This document shows positions 36,746 to 46,381 of a stretch of DNA of 64,000 nt, piece after piece; the first letter of the stretch is position 1; every line of letters begins with the position of its first letter. The DNA lies in the NCBI RefSeq assembly GCF_030440575.1, contig NZ_CP047189.1, forward strand, positions 1,364,001-1,428,000, in the 5' to 3' direction. The notes below the pieces were generated by a model. That model searched no databases, was not told the origin of the DNA, and saw only the letters and a program-made list of their open reading frames with translations. Made by a program: the position numbers and the translations under genes. The DNA comes from Corynebacterium ciconiae DSM 44920 (GTDB lineage Bacteria > Actinomycetota > Actinomycetes > Mycobacteriales > Mycobacteriaceae).

Positions 36746-39700
36746 TTAGGCGCCATCGCCCTCCTTGCGCTCTGATGCGGCCTCCTCTGCGGAGTCATCC
36801 TCACCGAGCTTAGCCGCACCAAGCGCACACAGTCGGATGAACCAGTGGAGGGTGAAGAGGATAAGCAGCAGCATAGTTGCAGCCCAAAGCAGAGCAATAA
36901 GAGTGAAAAAACCATCCCACTCCTTTTTCACCGCTACCACTCCGATTCCATATACAAAGACTGCTGTCAGGGCTGTTTTAAATACCCGCTTCAGCGCCGA
37001 CTTATGCTTGCGACGGCGCCGCTCGAGCGTAGTTTCGTTGAGTTCCGCCGCTCGCTGGTGCTCTTTGAACTCTTTTTCTTCGGGGAATGCTACAGCGAAC
37101 GCCTCAGCTAGGTGTTTATCGTCCTGCTCCTCGTCGAGGTTTTCCTCCTCATCCTTGGGTCTCTCTAGGACGGCCTCTTCGTCGTCCTCATCGTCTTCAT
37201 CCCAATCGACATCTTCCTCGGCATCGGCGGTGTCCTCCCACTCGTCCCAGTCTGGTTCCTCATCGTCATCATCCTCAGACACAGAAGCATCGGAACGCTT
37301 CCGCAGCTGCTCGGCGAAGGAGCTCGTGCCCCACTGGTCATCACCGGCTAAAGGTTGAGCAGGCTGTTCGGTGTCGTGCTCCTCCTCGGATACAGCCCGG
37401 CGCGCCCGCGATCGAGGTGTGGTGTCGCTGGTGTTCTTCTCCGCTTGGAGTCTGGCGATCATTGCAGCGAAGGGTTCTTTGCCTTCGGGGTTGTCGGTGC
37501 TGGCGTGGCTACCGGAGGTGGAATCCTCTCCGTCTTGGGTGTCGTTGGCTTTTTCGCTGTGGGCCGAAGAGTTAGCGTCGCCGTCGCTGGGCAGGGAGAA
37601 GCGTTGGGGCGTGGCGTCGGAGATCACGCCCTGGGAAACCGAGTCCCCAGGTGCTGATCGGAAAGCTATCCGGTCCTTTTTAGTTGCTTCTTCGCTGTGT
37701 GTGTTATCACTTCTCCACTGCTCGTCGGGGCTGGTCCGGAAATGGGCGCCTTGGGTGTGGGTGGTGTCGTCCACGGGTGTGTCTTCTGTCTCGGAGAGTG
37801 CCTGCCATGCCGGAGCGAAGTCCCAAGCCGCGGTGGCGTAGGTGAACTCTGGGGCGCTGTCATCCCAGGCTTGTACAAGCTCTCCGCGGGCGAGGGCGTC
37901 GAGGAAGGCTTCGTCGTCGAGATCTTTTACGTTTTCGATCAGCTCTGGCTTGTCGTCTAGTTTGCTTTCGGCCCAGGCGGTGAAGTCTCGGGCGAGGATG
38001 AGTGGAGTGCCGTAGCGCAATGCGAGGGAGTTTTTGCCGTCTTTCGTCTCGGTGTCGTCGGTAACGAGGGCGTCGCAGCGGGTTTTGGACACTGCTTGTT
38101 TGTATTCCAAGCCGAGGGATCGGCATAGCTCGTCGAGCACTGGGCCGTGTGGGCGGAGTTCCCCGTGAACGTAGGTGGAGCCGCGAAACGCCACGCGTGC
38201 GCCTTCGTTGAGCAAAGCGGCTGCTTGCTGCGGGGTGAGAATCTGCTTCCCTGCCGGGGCTGTGGATGGTGCCTCCGCGGCGTTGTCGCGAGCAAAGCTG
38301 TGCTCGTCGTTGCCTGGTTCCTTCTCGTTTGAAAGCTCAGCCTCCCACGCTTCGTCCCACTGCTTGTCCCAGTTGCTCTCCGAGCCGAAGTCCCAGTCGC
38401 CATCTAGGGGCTGGGTGAGTGCGCTGGGCTTGCTCATGGTCTCCACCCGCATGGGCGCACCTAGGCCTTGATGCACCTCGGCTGGAGTTTCGTTTTCGCC
38501 GCCGGGCGTCTTGGTGGCGGTGTTGTCGCACCAGCGGTCGAAGGCGGCGAGTTCAATGATGGGGATCCCGAATTCGCGGGCGCGCTTGGCTTTGCGGGAC
38601 GTGGAGCTGGGGTCGCGGGCGATGAGTACATCGCATTTTTTGCGGGAAACTCCGAGGCGGAATTCCAGCTCGCGAGCTTTGCAGAGTTTGTCGAAGTCGC
38701 TGTCTGTGCGTTTATCCTCGCTGCTGTATCCACAGCCGCTAAACGCCACTCGGGTGCCTGGAGTAAACAGGGTGTCTAGGTCGATGGTGCGGGGATCGAC
38801 CTCGGGGAGCTCGATTTTTGCACGAGTGTTGGGGCGGGTTCGATCGAGGACCTCTCGGCGAAGGGCGTGGTCCCACACCCCGCGAGAGATCGCCCAGGCG
38901 GACAACAGCTCGGCGGTTTCTACAACCTCGTTGGGATCTTTGGCCCTGATGCTGCCTCCGAAGCAGCTAGCCCACGCATTATCGGAGTCAGTCGCATGGT
39001 TGTGGTCTAGTTTCATCGGCTGCTGCTCGGCCCAAACGGGCTGATACACCGCGCCTTCGGTGTGCGGGTTAGCCGGTGGTACTAGCAGGCCACGTTCGAT
39101 ATCCATGTCCCCGCGCTTGTAGCGTTCGTACATCTCCAAGCACCGCTCACGCAGGCTCGCATTTTCGAGCGTGATACCAAAGTCGGCGCAGTCGTATCCC
39201 ACGCCAAGGTTAATGGCAAGGCCGCGCTCTTGGTGCCGAATGGCCCGCTCCAATACCGCGAGACGATCACCGACCACGAGCCCGCCAGCGGCTTGGCGAA
39301 GCAATAACGGCCAGAAGTCGCTGAGATCGGGTGCGAGGGCAAGTCCGCGTGGCGGCACCTTCATGCGGGCGCCGAATTCCCCAAGATCACAGTTGGGGTT
39401 GATCCAGCTACCAAAGTCCGCAACGATCTTGCCCTTGTTCGCAATCACCACGTGCATACGAGCAATGTGTTCACGAATGCCCAAGCTCACCCCGTCGAAG
39501 GCGATGAACACAAGTCGTTCGGGGTTCACGCGGGGGCTGAGGTCTCGGCGAACGCGCCGCATCACCGCGTTGCTGGCCTGCAGGTGCTTCGGTGTCACGG
39601 GGCTGCTAAAGCGCAGATGCTCCATGTCCACTGCCCGCGACAGCGCCACATACAATTGCCCGTTGGCTCCCATGTGATCGTGCAGATCGATCACACACCG

Positions 39701-40840
39701 AGGGATGGTTTTCCCTTGCGCTTTATGGATCGTCATTGCCCAGGCCGCCACCACTGGGAACTGGGTGACACTACCCACCGTTTCGCTCGCTAGCCGGCCA
39801 TCGCGCATGATCGGCCGTGTTACGTTCCAACGGTGGCGTTGTATCTCCACGGTCTGCCCGGAGTGATCGAGCTGCACCGAGATCACCGCATCGGTGGCGT
39901 GGGTTACGGTGCCAAAGCTGCCGTCCTGGAAGCGCCCTTGCGTATCGTCGATCAGCATCATCACCCGCATACCGCGGCCATAGCGCAGCTCGTCTACCCC
40001 GCCGAAGGATTCCGCGCTCGCGGATCCCTCATAGGCCGCCCGCGATGTCAGCACTGGTCCAGCGAGGCTATTGAGATGCCGGTTATTGATCCGGTTCACT
40101 GTGCGCCGATAGGAACTCAGCGTCACCCACTGATCAGTATCGTCCTCATCGCGCAGCACGAGGGTATTCAACGCCGCAAGTACTCGCGGCCCCGCAGACC
40201 CCTCGCGGATCTGGTTGAGGATTTCCACGAACGTAGCATCGCTGTGGCGCCACACCTTATTCAGCGTGATCCACTCCAGCTGCATTCGCGCGTACACCTC
40301 AGAGGAGAAGAAATAAGGCGTATCCCAGTGCTTAAGAAAATCCTCGCGCTCGTTATCGCGCACCACCGGCGGCAGTTGCAACAGATCACCGACGAGCACC
40401 AGCTGTACCCCACCAAAGGGTTGCTTGTTCTCCCGCACCATGCGCAGCGCACGGTCCATCATGTCGAAATGATCGGCGCGCACCATGGAGATCTCATCAA
40501 TCACCAGCACATCAATTGCGGCGAGGGTCTCCTGCACCGACCGTGCCGGCCGCCACGCCCCACCAGGCTGAACATCTTCCACACTGGTATAGGGCCGAAA
40601 ACCAAAGACTTTATGAATGGTGTAGCCATGCACATTCCGCGCCGCCTCACCCGTTGGCGCGGTTACCATCACCGAGGTAACAGAATCCGCTCCAACATCT
40701 GTGGCGCGGTTGAGTTGCTCGAGATACAGGTTGAGCAGCGTAGACTTTCCGCTCCCAGGTTTGCCACTGATCAACACGTTTCTTCCCGCGCGCATCGCAT
40801 CGAGCGCATAATGAAACTCAGCGGTCATAGTGATCGACAT
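36746..40840 (-). CDS. PIF1-like helicase fused to a degenerate exonuclease-like domain, two BRCT-like domains and a membrane anchor
   Basis: Giant protein, 1364 residues from ATG 40840 (ATG 40828 and TTG 40870 are alternatives). Numbered from 40840: Walker A GKPGSGKST at 26-34, Walker B VLVIDEISM at 111-119, GDLLQLPPV at 151-159, TIHKAQGKT at 370-378 and YVALSRA at 397-403, all PIF1/RecD superfamily 1 motifs. Residues about 441-550 resemble a DEDD exonuclease, but the first acidic motif reads FDGVS, so catalysis is doubtful. BRCT-like domains lie at about 690-773 and 874-960. A long acidic region follows, then two transmembrane helices (1289-1304, 1310-1335). The function is unknown; a membrane-tethered DNA-processing role is an inference. 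Confidence 0.85.
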   Translation of the reverse strand: MSITMTAEFHYALDAMRAGRNVLISGKPGSGKSTLLNLYLEQLNRATDVGADSVTSVMVTAPTGEAARNVHGYTIHKVFGFRPYTSVEDVQPGGAWRPARSVQETLAAIDVLVIDEISMVRADHFDMMDRALRMVRENKQPFGGVQLVLVGDLLQLPPVVRDNEREDFLKHWDTPYFFSSEVYARMQLEWITLNKVWRHSDATFVEILNQIREGSAGPRVLAALNTLVLRDEDDTDQWVTLSSYRRTVNRINNRHLNSLAGPVLTSRAAYEGSASAESFGGVDELRYGRGMRVMMLIDDTQGRFQDGSFGTVTHATDAVISVQLDHSGQTVEIQRHRWNVTRPIMRDGRLASETVGSVTQFPVVAAWAMTIHKAQGKTIPRCVIDLHDHMGANGQLYVALSRAVDMEHLRFSSPVTPKHLQASNAVMRRVRRDLSPRVNPERLVFIAFDGVSLGIREHIARMHVVIANKGKIVADFGSWINPNCDLGEFGARMKVPPRGLALAPDLSDFWPLLLRQAAGGLVVGDRLAVLERAIRHQERGLAINLGVGYDCADFGITLENASLRERCLEMYERYKRGDMDIERGLLVPPANPHTEGAVYQPVWAEQQPMKLDHNHATDSDNAWASCFGGSIRAKDPNEVVETAELLSAWAISRGVWDHALRREVLDRTRPNTRAKIELPEVDPRTIDLDTLFTPGTRVAFSGCGYSSEDKRTDSDFDKLCKARELEFRLGVSRKKCDVLIARDPSSTSRKAKRAREFGIPIIELAAFDRWCDNTATKTPGGENETPAEVHQGLGAPMRVETMSKPSALTQPLDGDWDFGSESNWDKQWDEAWEAELSNEKEPGNDEHSFARDNAAEAPSTAPAGKQILTPQQAAALLNEGARVAFRGSTYVHGELRPHGPVLDELCRSLGLEYKQAVSKTRCDALVTDDTETKDGKNSLALRYGTPLILARDFTAWAESKLDDKPELIENVKDLDDEAFLDALARGELVQAWDDSAPEFTYATAAWDFAPAWQALSETEDTPVDDTTHTQGAHFRTSPDEQWRSDNTHSEEATKKDRIAFRSAPGDSVSQGVISDATPQRFSLPSDGDANSSAHSEKANDTQDGEDSTSGSHASTDNPEGKEPFAAMIARLQAEKNTSDTTPRSRARRAVSEEEHDTEQPAQPLAGDDQWGTSSFAEQLRKRSDASVSEDDDDEEPDWDEWEDTADAEEDVDWDEDDEDDEEAVLERPKDEEENLDEEQDDKHLAEAFAVAFPEEKEFKEHQRAAELNETTLERRRRKHKSALKRVFKTALTAVFVYGIGVVAVKKEWDGFFTLIALLWAATMLLLILFTLHWFIRLCALGAAKLGEDDSAEEAASERKEGDGA

Positions 40841-40873
40841 GCATAACACTTTCTGGCCAAAGTAAAACAACGC

Positions 40874-40893
40874 AGAGATTGATTTTAATCTCT
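40874..40893 (-). promoter_or_regulatory. Inverted repeat overlapping the helicase -10
   Basis: AGAGATT and AATCTCT form perfect 7-bp arms around six bases. On the minus strand the centre contains TAAAAT (40887-40882), a good -10 that would start transcription about 35 bases before ATG 40840. The overlap suggests an operator. Confidence 0.5.
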
Positions 40894-41177
40894 TATCGCC
40901 ACCCTGCCTGGAAAATCAGCCACGTTTTCCTGCCTGCGTGAGCGCTTTTCGACGCCTCCTCCCCCACAACCCCGCGCCCCACGAATTCCTAGCACCGCGT
41001 AGACACCGCGCGCTGCCTCACGTCCTTAGTCACGATCCTCCCCACGCTGGAACCAGATAGCCCCATCGGCGGATCGTGTTTTTTAAGCGATCCACCAGCG
41101 CATAGCCCGCGCGCGGGGTGCTAACGCCTATATACTGCTGGGGTATCCACGCCGCCCAGATAATCAGGAAGTGCCCT
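40894..41177. other. Divergent region between the helicase and CorA-like genes
   Basis: It contains the variant element GCTTTTCGACG (40944-40954), a GGATCG/CGATCC hairpin (41071-41093) with a T-rich loop, and a -10 TATACT at 41131-41136 for the rightward gene. No ORF is credible here. Confidence 0.55.
40944..40954 (+). repeat. Variant (A to T) copy of the dispersed element
   Basis: GCTTTTCGACG followed by CCTCCTCCC. It matches the copies near 48443 and 50637 over about 20 bases with one mismatch. Confidence 0.6.
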
Positions 41178-43388
41178 ATGGATCTCTCAGATGTCACGAC
41201 CTACTCGAAGAAGAGACTGTCCATCGTGGAGTCTCGGCTCTCTGCCCATAAAGAATTCAACCCAAGCCTTCCCGATGCAGACACCTTCGCTAAGTGGATG
41301 AGCTGGGCAGTGCCACAAAACCAATACACCGACGGAGTTCCACACGCTCTGAGCACTAAACTCGGCGGCACAAAGCGTTCAGCCAATTACGAGATGGGCG
41401 ATATCCTCTGCCTTGATGAAGACAATCCAGACTACCCATGGAAGGCAGGCTTGATCAGTCTGATCTTTCCCATTCCCGTACATGCGTTACCGCCGCGGCA
41501 GCCCAGTGAGAATCCCTACCGCACCCAGGTACCAGGAAGCGGTTGGCATTGGGGGCGCTACCGGGGCACCAGCATCTTCGGCAGCATTCAGGACGGCAAG
41601 CAGGCAGTGCATAAGCACTTGGGATCTGGGGTGGAGCAATACTTCAACTCACTAGCATCCATGTTCGGCGAGGAGCCCAGCGCCGAACACATGACTGCTG
41701 ATGCCTTTCCATTCCTTGATTCCTCTCCATTGACCTCAGAAGAGCTCGGCAGCGAAGATTTAGCAGAACTTCAAAATCACCTGCGCGACCGAAAATTCCC
41801 CGATGCTCACAGCACCCAGGATGGCTCGAGCCCCGAGGTACTCAACTACGTGCGCACTTTCGACCACGGGGCACCTGCAACCACATGGACATTGCGCACC
41901 GCTAACAACCCCTCAGTACGGTATAAACCTCTGGAATTGACACCCGAAATCAACGGGCATGTGGAACTGCGCGCCCTCGAGTTTCTTCAATTCAACAAGA
42001 TCAAAGACTCCAGGCCCTGCGCAGACGGCGATACCGCCCAAGAGATAGCCCAGGCCTTTCTCGTCTGCCACCTGCAGTGCACAAATCTCACACACGCTGG
42101 ACTGCGCATGGTCTCCACGATGCTCGACCGACCCCGCAACGGCACCACGATCCGAGACGGTCACGGCCCTGGTGTGATCATCGGCCCCTACGTGAGTCGA
42201 AGAGATACTACCCGCTCATTCACTGAAGCTGGTTCAGAAGACGAGCGCGAGGGCTACGCCCAAGGCTTTCTCCGAGACCTCTTTTCCATCGCCATCGACT
42301 CGATGGATAGCTACTTCCCCGAGGATAAACAGGACCTGCCCCTGTATTTCAGTCCAGGCGGTTTCATCTCATCTCGGCGTCACAGTGCAGAGTCATCTAC
42401 TACGGAGAAATTCCGAGAGACGATCATGCCGTTGCGGATCATATCTCTCATTCCTAATGATTCCGCAGCAACGATGTGCGAGGAGGTTCAGGCCTGCATC
42501 GATGACAAGAGTCTCGATCTTCCACCGGGCGGTGACTATGAAGAACTGTGGTGCGAGGCTTGGGCAGAATCCATTATCAACGCCCAAGACCGCTTCACCC
42601 ATGAGCTGAAGTCTTTGGACTCTTCTGCAGCACAGCATGAAGAAGTAAGCTCGTTTGCCAATTGGTGTTTCCGCTCGAGTTCGACATGCATGGTGGGGAT
42701 CAAGCGACAATCAGATCTGCAGCACGATCTCTTCTTCGCAGGTCTTTGCCAGACTCGTTTCGTTGACGTGGGTCTGCTCGCCATGCGGCAATACCTCGGT
42801 CTGGTGCGCTTCCACAATCGCATGGAAGACGGAATTTATGATTTCCGCTCCTCACGCACCACTGATTCCGACCTCTCTGGTTTAGCGGTCGACGCCGAAC
42901 GGCTCAAACGCGCAACCGACACATTCGATCTACTCACCCTCGATTACCTTGGCTTCCGAAACAAGGTGTGGCAACGCACCATCCCTAAGCGTTCCTTCGC
43001 TACAGCCCTGTTGCATGTGCTGCAAGATAGGCTCGGTGTCACCTCCCTGTCCGAGGAATTCGACAAGGAGATGGAGCTGCGCAAATCCATCCTCCAATCC
43101 CGTTACGATCGCGAGATGCTGCGTATCCGTGAGCGCGACGAGAAGCAAAGACGCAGGCAGCAACAACGTCAGAACGAGGCGGCACGCACGACACAAGTCA
43201 TCTTCACTGTTGTCGCTTTAATTATTGGTGTTGTCCCCGCTTTCGAGTTTCTGCCACTTCCAAGCAATGACTCAGGAAACTGGGAAATTTTCCTCATCCA
43301 ATTGGCACTAGCTGGCTGTCTCTGCGCATTCGTCTACTACTACGCGAAGAAAAAGAAAGACACGCCCACCAGCGGTGATGACACTTAG
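41178..43388 (+). CDS. Large orphan protein with CorA-like C-terminal topology
   Basis: Not recognised by family. The ATG at 41178 (MDLSDVTTYSKKRLS) has AGGAAG six bases upstream and a -10 at 41131, giving 736 residues; the longer ORF start lies before the promoter. Residues 1-600 are soluble and mixed alpha/beta. A long charged helix (about 610-670, rich in Arg/Gln/Glu) leads into two transmembrane helices (671-691 and 702-723) and a KKKK tail. That layout resembles CorA-type channels, but no GMN motif is present. Base composition looks less G+C-rich than in the neighbours, suggesting transfer. It diverges from the helicase fusion gene. Confidence 0.75.
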   Translation: MDLSDVTTYSKKRLSIVESRLSAHKEFNPSLPDADTFAKWMSWAVPQNQYTDGVPHALSTKLGGTKRSANYEMGDILCLDEDNPDYPWKAGLISLIFPIPVHALPPRQPSENPYRTQVPGSGWHWGRYRGTSIFGSIQDGKQAVHKHLGSGVEQYFNSLASMFGEEPSAEHMTADAFPFLDSSPLTSEELGSEDLAELQNHLRDRKFPDAHSTQDGSSPEVLNYVRTFDHGAPATTWTLRTANNPSVRYKPLELTPEINGHVELRALEFLQFNKIKDSRPCADGDTAQEIAQAFLVCHLQCTNLTHAGLRMVSTMLDRPRNGTTIRDGHGPGVIIGPYVSRRDTTRSFTEAGSEDEREGYAQGFLRDLFSIAIDSMDSYFPEDKQDLPLYFSPGGFISSRRHSAESSTTEKFRETIMPLRIISLIPNDSAATMCEEVQACIDDKSLDLPPGGDYEELWCEAWAESIINAQDRFTHELKSLDSSAAQHEEVSSFANWCFRSSSTCMVGIKRQSDLQHDLFFAGLCQTRFVDVGLLAMRQYLGLVRFHNRMEDGIYDFRSSRTTDSDLSGLAVDAERLKRATDTFDLLTLDYLGFRNKVWQRTIPKRSFATALLHVLQDRLGVTSLSEEFDKEMELRKSILQSRYDREMLRIRERDEKQRRRQQQRQNEAARTTQVIFTVVALIIGVVPAFEFLPLPSNDSGNWEIFLIQLALAGCLCAFVYYYAKKKKDTPTSGDDT

Positions 43389-43595
43389 TCGAACACCTCG
43401 ACCTCGCCGAGTGCCGAACCAGCAATCACGGATGTCCAGTCACCATGGTGCACCAGCCACACGCGCTCGGCTGGAGCAAGGGTTGCCAGCGCTGCTCGCT
43501 GGAAACCCTGAGACAGTCCACCACGCAGAGTCGAGCCTAAACAAAGAGCAGCCCTCATCCAGCGCCCCACCGAGAGCACGGCCAAGCTCCGGCAT
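43385..43595 (-). pseudogene. Possible frameshifted gene fragment
   Basis: After the protease stop, ATG 43595 opens a reading MPELGRALGGALDEG...AWWTVS. The sense-like continuation SQGFQRAALATLAP...EVEVFD lies in a different frame ending at TAA 43385. Joined, they make a plausible 70-residue protein end. No family was recognised and the joining is my inference. Confidence 0.25.
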
Positions 43596-43602
43596 CCAGT
43601 GG

Positions 43603-44534
43603 CTAGCCGTAGTGCTGAACATTAAAGTGCTCCAGCACGGGAGACACAGCGGCGAACATCTCTCGGTCAGGGGTGTAGTCGCTACCTGAGGACACAAAAC
43701 CCGCAGCGTAGAGCTTGTCGTCAACGATGGCGACTGCAGGACCGCCCGAATCTCCATGATCGGCTGGTGCATGGGCCTCGAACATAAGATCACTCACACC
43801 CTCGCGATAGTCGCCACAACTCAAGCCAGTGATCCAACCGAGCCGGCATATCTGGGGGCGGACATCATCCATCTGTTCCACTGTCAAGGATCCCACCAGC
43901 TTCGCTTTAAACGGTGGCGACAGGCGCCAAGCGGCCTTGACGTGAGTGACGTCAACCAAAGTCCAATCCGTCTTCTCTAGGGAGAAATCCGAGGCCACAA
44001 CCTCACCAAGGAATGCCTTCTGGCCGGATCGATCCTTGGCGTAAATCTTATCGCCTTCATCCCCGCAATGGCCGGCGGTGATCATCAACTTACGACCGTT
44101 TTATGCCCAAAGAACCCCGCGGAACAACCACTGCCGGCGGTTTCGTTGAACACCTTTACACTGGGTACCACTGTGGGAGACTCAGACAGCCACTCCCAAT
44201 TAGAACTGTTGTGGTAGCGTACCTTGCCCTCTAGCAAGGCCTCGGGTTACTTTTCGATTCTTGTGCCATCGTTCGGATCGAAGTTCTAGCTCGGACTTGC
44301 GGCTGAGGTCTCTGGACTCGGCGGCCCCTTCGTGGTGGAGGTGATGGTGGTGGTCCTTGTCGGCTTGTTCGACGTTGACTCGACTGAACTGCCGGATCTA
44401 CTCGGCGAATCAGCCCCTCAGGCTGCGAGAGTTAGCACAAGTGCAGCCAATGCAGCCAGCACAGGGGCCCGATTCAGCGAGTGGCGAGTACTGGAGTATC
44501 TTTCAGCAGCCAAATTAATCACGGTTTCCTTCAC
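43603..44534 (-). pseudogene. Decayed secreted trypsin-like serine protease lipoprotein
   Basis: Reading from GTG 44534 gives a signal peptide (MKETVINLAAERY... VLAALAALVLTLAA) whose lipobox Cys position is a TGA at 44418-44420. The same frame continues with a Ser/Thr-rich linker, then a TAG at 44286-44288, a TAA at 44247-44249 and a serine-protease-like stretch (VKVFNETAGSGCSAGFFGHK). A one-base frameshift in an AAAA run (44099-44102) leads into LMITAGHCGDEGD, with the catalytic His, and GDSGGPAVAIVDD with the catalytic Ser, ending at 43603. An in-frame ATG at 44088 opens the last 161 codons but has no export signal. Three stops plus a frameshift mean a pseudogene. Confidence 0.85.
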
Positions 44535-44695
44535 ATAAAGGGAACACACTCGAGAACTTTGATTCTGATCAAAGTTTCCCCATAAGAAAACGGCACATCG
44601 CCAGATTTTCCACAGAAGAATACCAGATAATTTGTCTAATACTCAGGACTAAGTAACTGTTCTCTAGTTTGTACCACGGGGTTTTGAAGTAGGTT

Positions 44696-46339
44696 TCATG
44701 CTTTGTTTGGCGTCACCGGCGCCCCTTCAGGCGGCAGTACCTTTGGATACTTCCTCCATGTCCCTTCTCCTGCACGCAGACTCTCACCTGATCCCTCGAC
44801 GTTGGCGCGCTCACCACCAGCAACTGCTCGACCACTATTTCGGGAACTGTCCCCCACATTGTTAGCCGCGGACACTGCACCACCAGCTGCTCTCCCAGGA
44901 GCTGGATCCCAGTGTCCGTCCACGAGTTTCTTTTGGCACACCCAGCCGAGACCAAACAGTCCCGCGCCGATGACTGCCACGAATACGAGACCGAGCGCTC
45001 CACCGCCGCGAGAGCTCCAGCCAAGCAGCAGTCCAAGCCAACCGAAGTCGGCGTCGCCGAAGGTCGTGTTCTCATCTCCGAATGCTCCAAGAACGCCTAG
45101 CAGGAACGCTGGCAGGAACGTGATGAGTAGACCATTGGCGAATGCGCCGCAGACTGCACCGCGCCGGCCACCAACTGCATTGCCATACACCCCTGCTGCT
45201 CCACCGGTGAAGAAGTGCGGCACGAGACCAGGCAGAATCAGCGCGACTCCGAAGGCAGGGTTAAGCCATGCGGAGAGCACACCGAGCCCTACAAGCCCAC
45301 CAACGAAGGATGAGATGAATCCGACGAGCACTGCGTTCTGGGCGTAGGGGAATACGATTGGTGCGTCAAGGGCTGGGATTGCGCCAGGAACCACCTTGGC
45401 GGCGATTCCTTGGAAAGCGGGGACCAGTTCACCCAAGATGGTGCGGACACCGAAGAGAATCACGGCCACGGCTACGCCGAATTGCAGGCCTTGGGTCAGT
45501 GACTGCATGAGGTAGTTACCTACTCCGGTCGCACCATCAGGGAAGGCGGTGTAGGCCTCTTCGGTGCCTGCTCTCACAATGAACAGCACTGCGAGCACGA
45601 CGTACATCAGTGCCATCGATAGCGCGGTGGCCACCATGGAGTCGCGCAGGAATCGAAGGCCCTCTGGAAGATTGAGCTCCTCTGTGGAGGGCGATTGTTT
45701 CCGTCCGCGTCCACCTACGGTTTTTGCCACAGCACCTGAGAGCACGTAGCCGGCTGTGCCGAAGTGGCCGATGGCAATGGAATCATCCCCAGTTATCTTC
45801 CGCGTCCATGGGTGTGCGATCGCTGGCAAGGACACCATCACAACGCCCAGCAGGAGCGCCCCTGCTATCACCACGACCCATGGTGAATATCCGGCCGGGA
45901 CAAGCACCATCACTAGAAGTGTTGCCATGAATAGCACGTGGTGTCCGGTCAAAAACACGTAGCGCATTGGGGTGAAGCGTGCGAGTAGGAGGCTGACAAC
46001 GAAGCCCAAGATCATAATCCACGCGACTTGTCCGCCGAACTGATCTTGCGCGATGCCTACGATTGCTTCATTAGTGGGCACCACTCCGTGTGCGCCTGTG
46101 GCTCCGGCGATCATGGTGCCGAGCGGCTCGAGCGAGGCGGTCACAAGGCCCGCCCCTGCTCCAATAAGTAGGAAGCCGAGTGTAGCTTTGATGGCCCCAC
46201 CCAGCACGGTGCCGATCCCTCGGCCCATCGCGGCCAAACCAGCCGCGGTGATGATACCGATGAGGAATGCGGGGACAGACAGGATTTCGTTAACGAGGAA
46301 GTTCGCTACATCTAGCGCTATCTGGGTCAATGAGCTCAT
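44696..46339 (-). CDS. ulaA: PTS ascorbate-type transporter subunit IIC (UlaA/SgaT-like)
   Basis: Membrane channel of a PTS permease, 547 residues, with about eleven hydrophobic segments. It begins MSSLTQIALDVANFLVNEIL and has the family's FLIGIITAAGLAAMGRG and ALDAPIVFPYAQNAVLVGF. The last 70 residues form a hydrophilic Gly/Ser-rich tail longer than usual. It lies 42 bases after the IIB coding region on the same strand. Ascorbate is the family substrate, but no ulaG, ulaD or other catabolic genes are nearby. With its IIAB partner broken, transport is doubtful. Confidence 0.88.
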   Translation of the reverse strand: MSSLTQIALDVANFLVNEILSVPAFLIGIITAAGLAAMGRGIGTVLGGAIKATLGFLLIGAGAGLVTASLEPLGTMIAGATGAHGVVPTNEAIVGIAQDQFGGQVAWIMILGFVVSLLLARFTPMRYVFLTGHHVLFMATLLVMVLVPAGYSPWVVVIAGALLLGVVMVSLPAIAHPWTRKITGDDSIAIGHFGTAGYVLSGAVAKTVGGRGRKQSPSTEELNLPEGLRFLRDSMVATALSMALMYVVLAVLFIVRAGTEEAYTAFPDGATGVGNYLMQSLTQGLQFGVAVAVILFGVRTILGELVPAFQGIAAKVVPGAIPALDAPIVFPYAQNAVLVGFISSFVGGLVGLGVLSAWLNPAFGVALILPGLVPHFFTGGAAGVYGNAVGGRRGAVCGAFANGLLITFLPAFLLGVLGAFGDENTTFGDADFGWLGLLLGWSSRGGGALGLVFVAVIGAGLFGLGWVCQKKLVDGHWDPAPGRAAGGAVSAANNVGDSSRNSGRAVAGGERANVEGSGESLRAGEGTWRKYPKVLPPEGAPVTPNKA

Positions 46340-46381
46340 TGATTGTGCTTTCCGGTACCTAGTCGTCTCATTCTCACGCTG

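Noticed and set aside
40892..40954. DnaA boxes suggested by TTATC words in the dispersed element
   Set aside because: TTATCGACG differs from TTATCCACA at two positions that are normally fixed, and copies are spread out rather than clustered.
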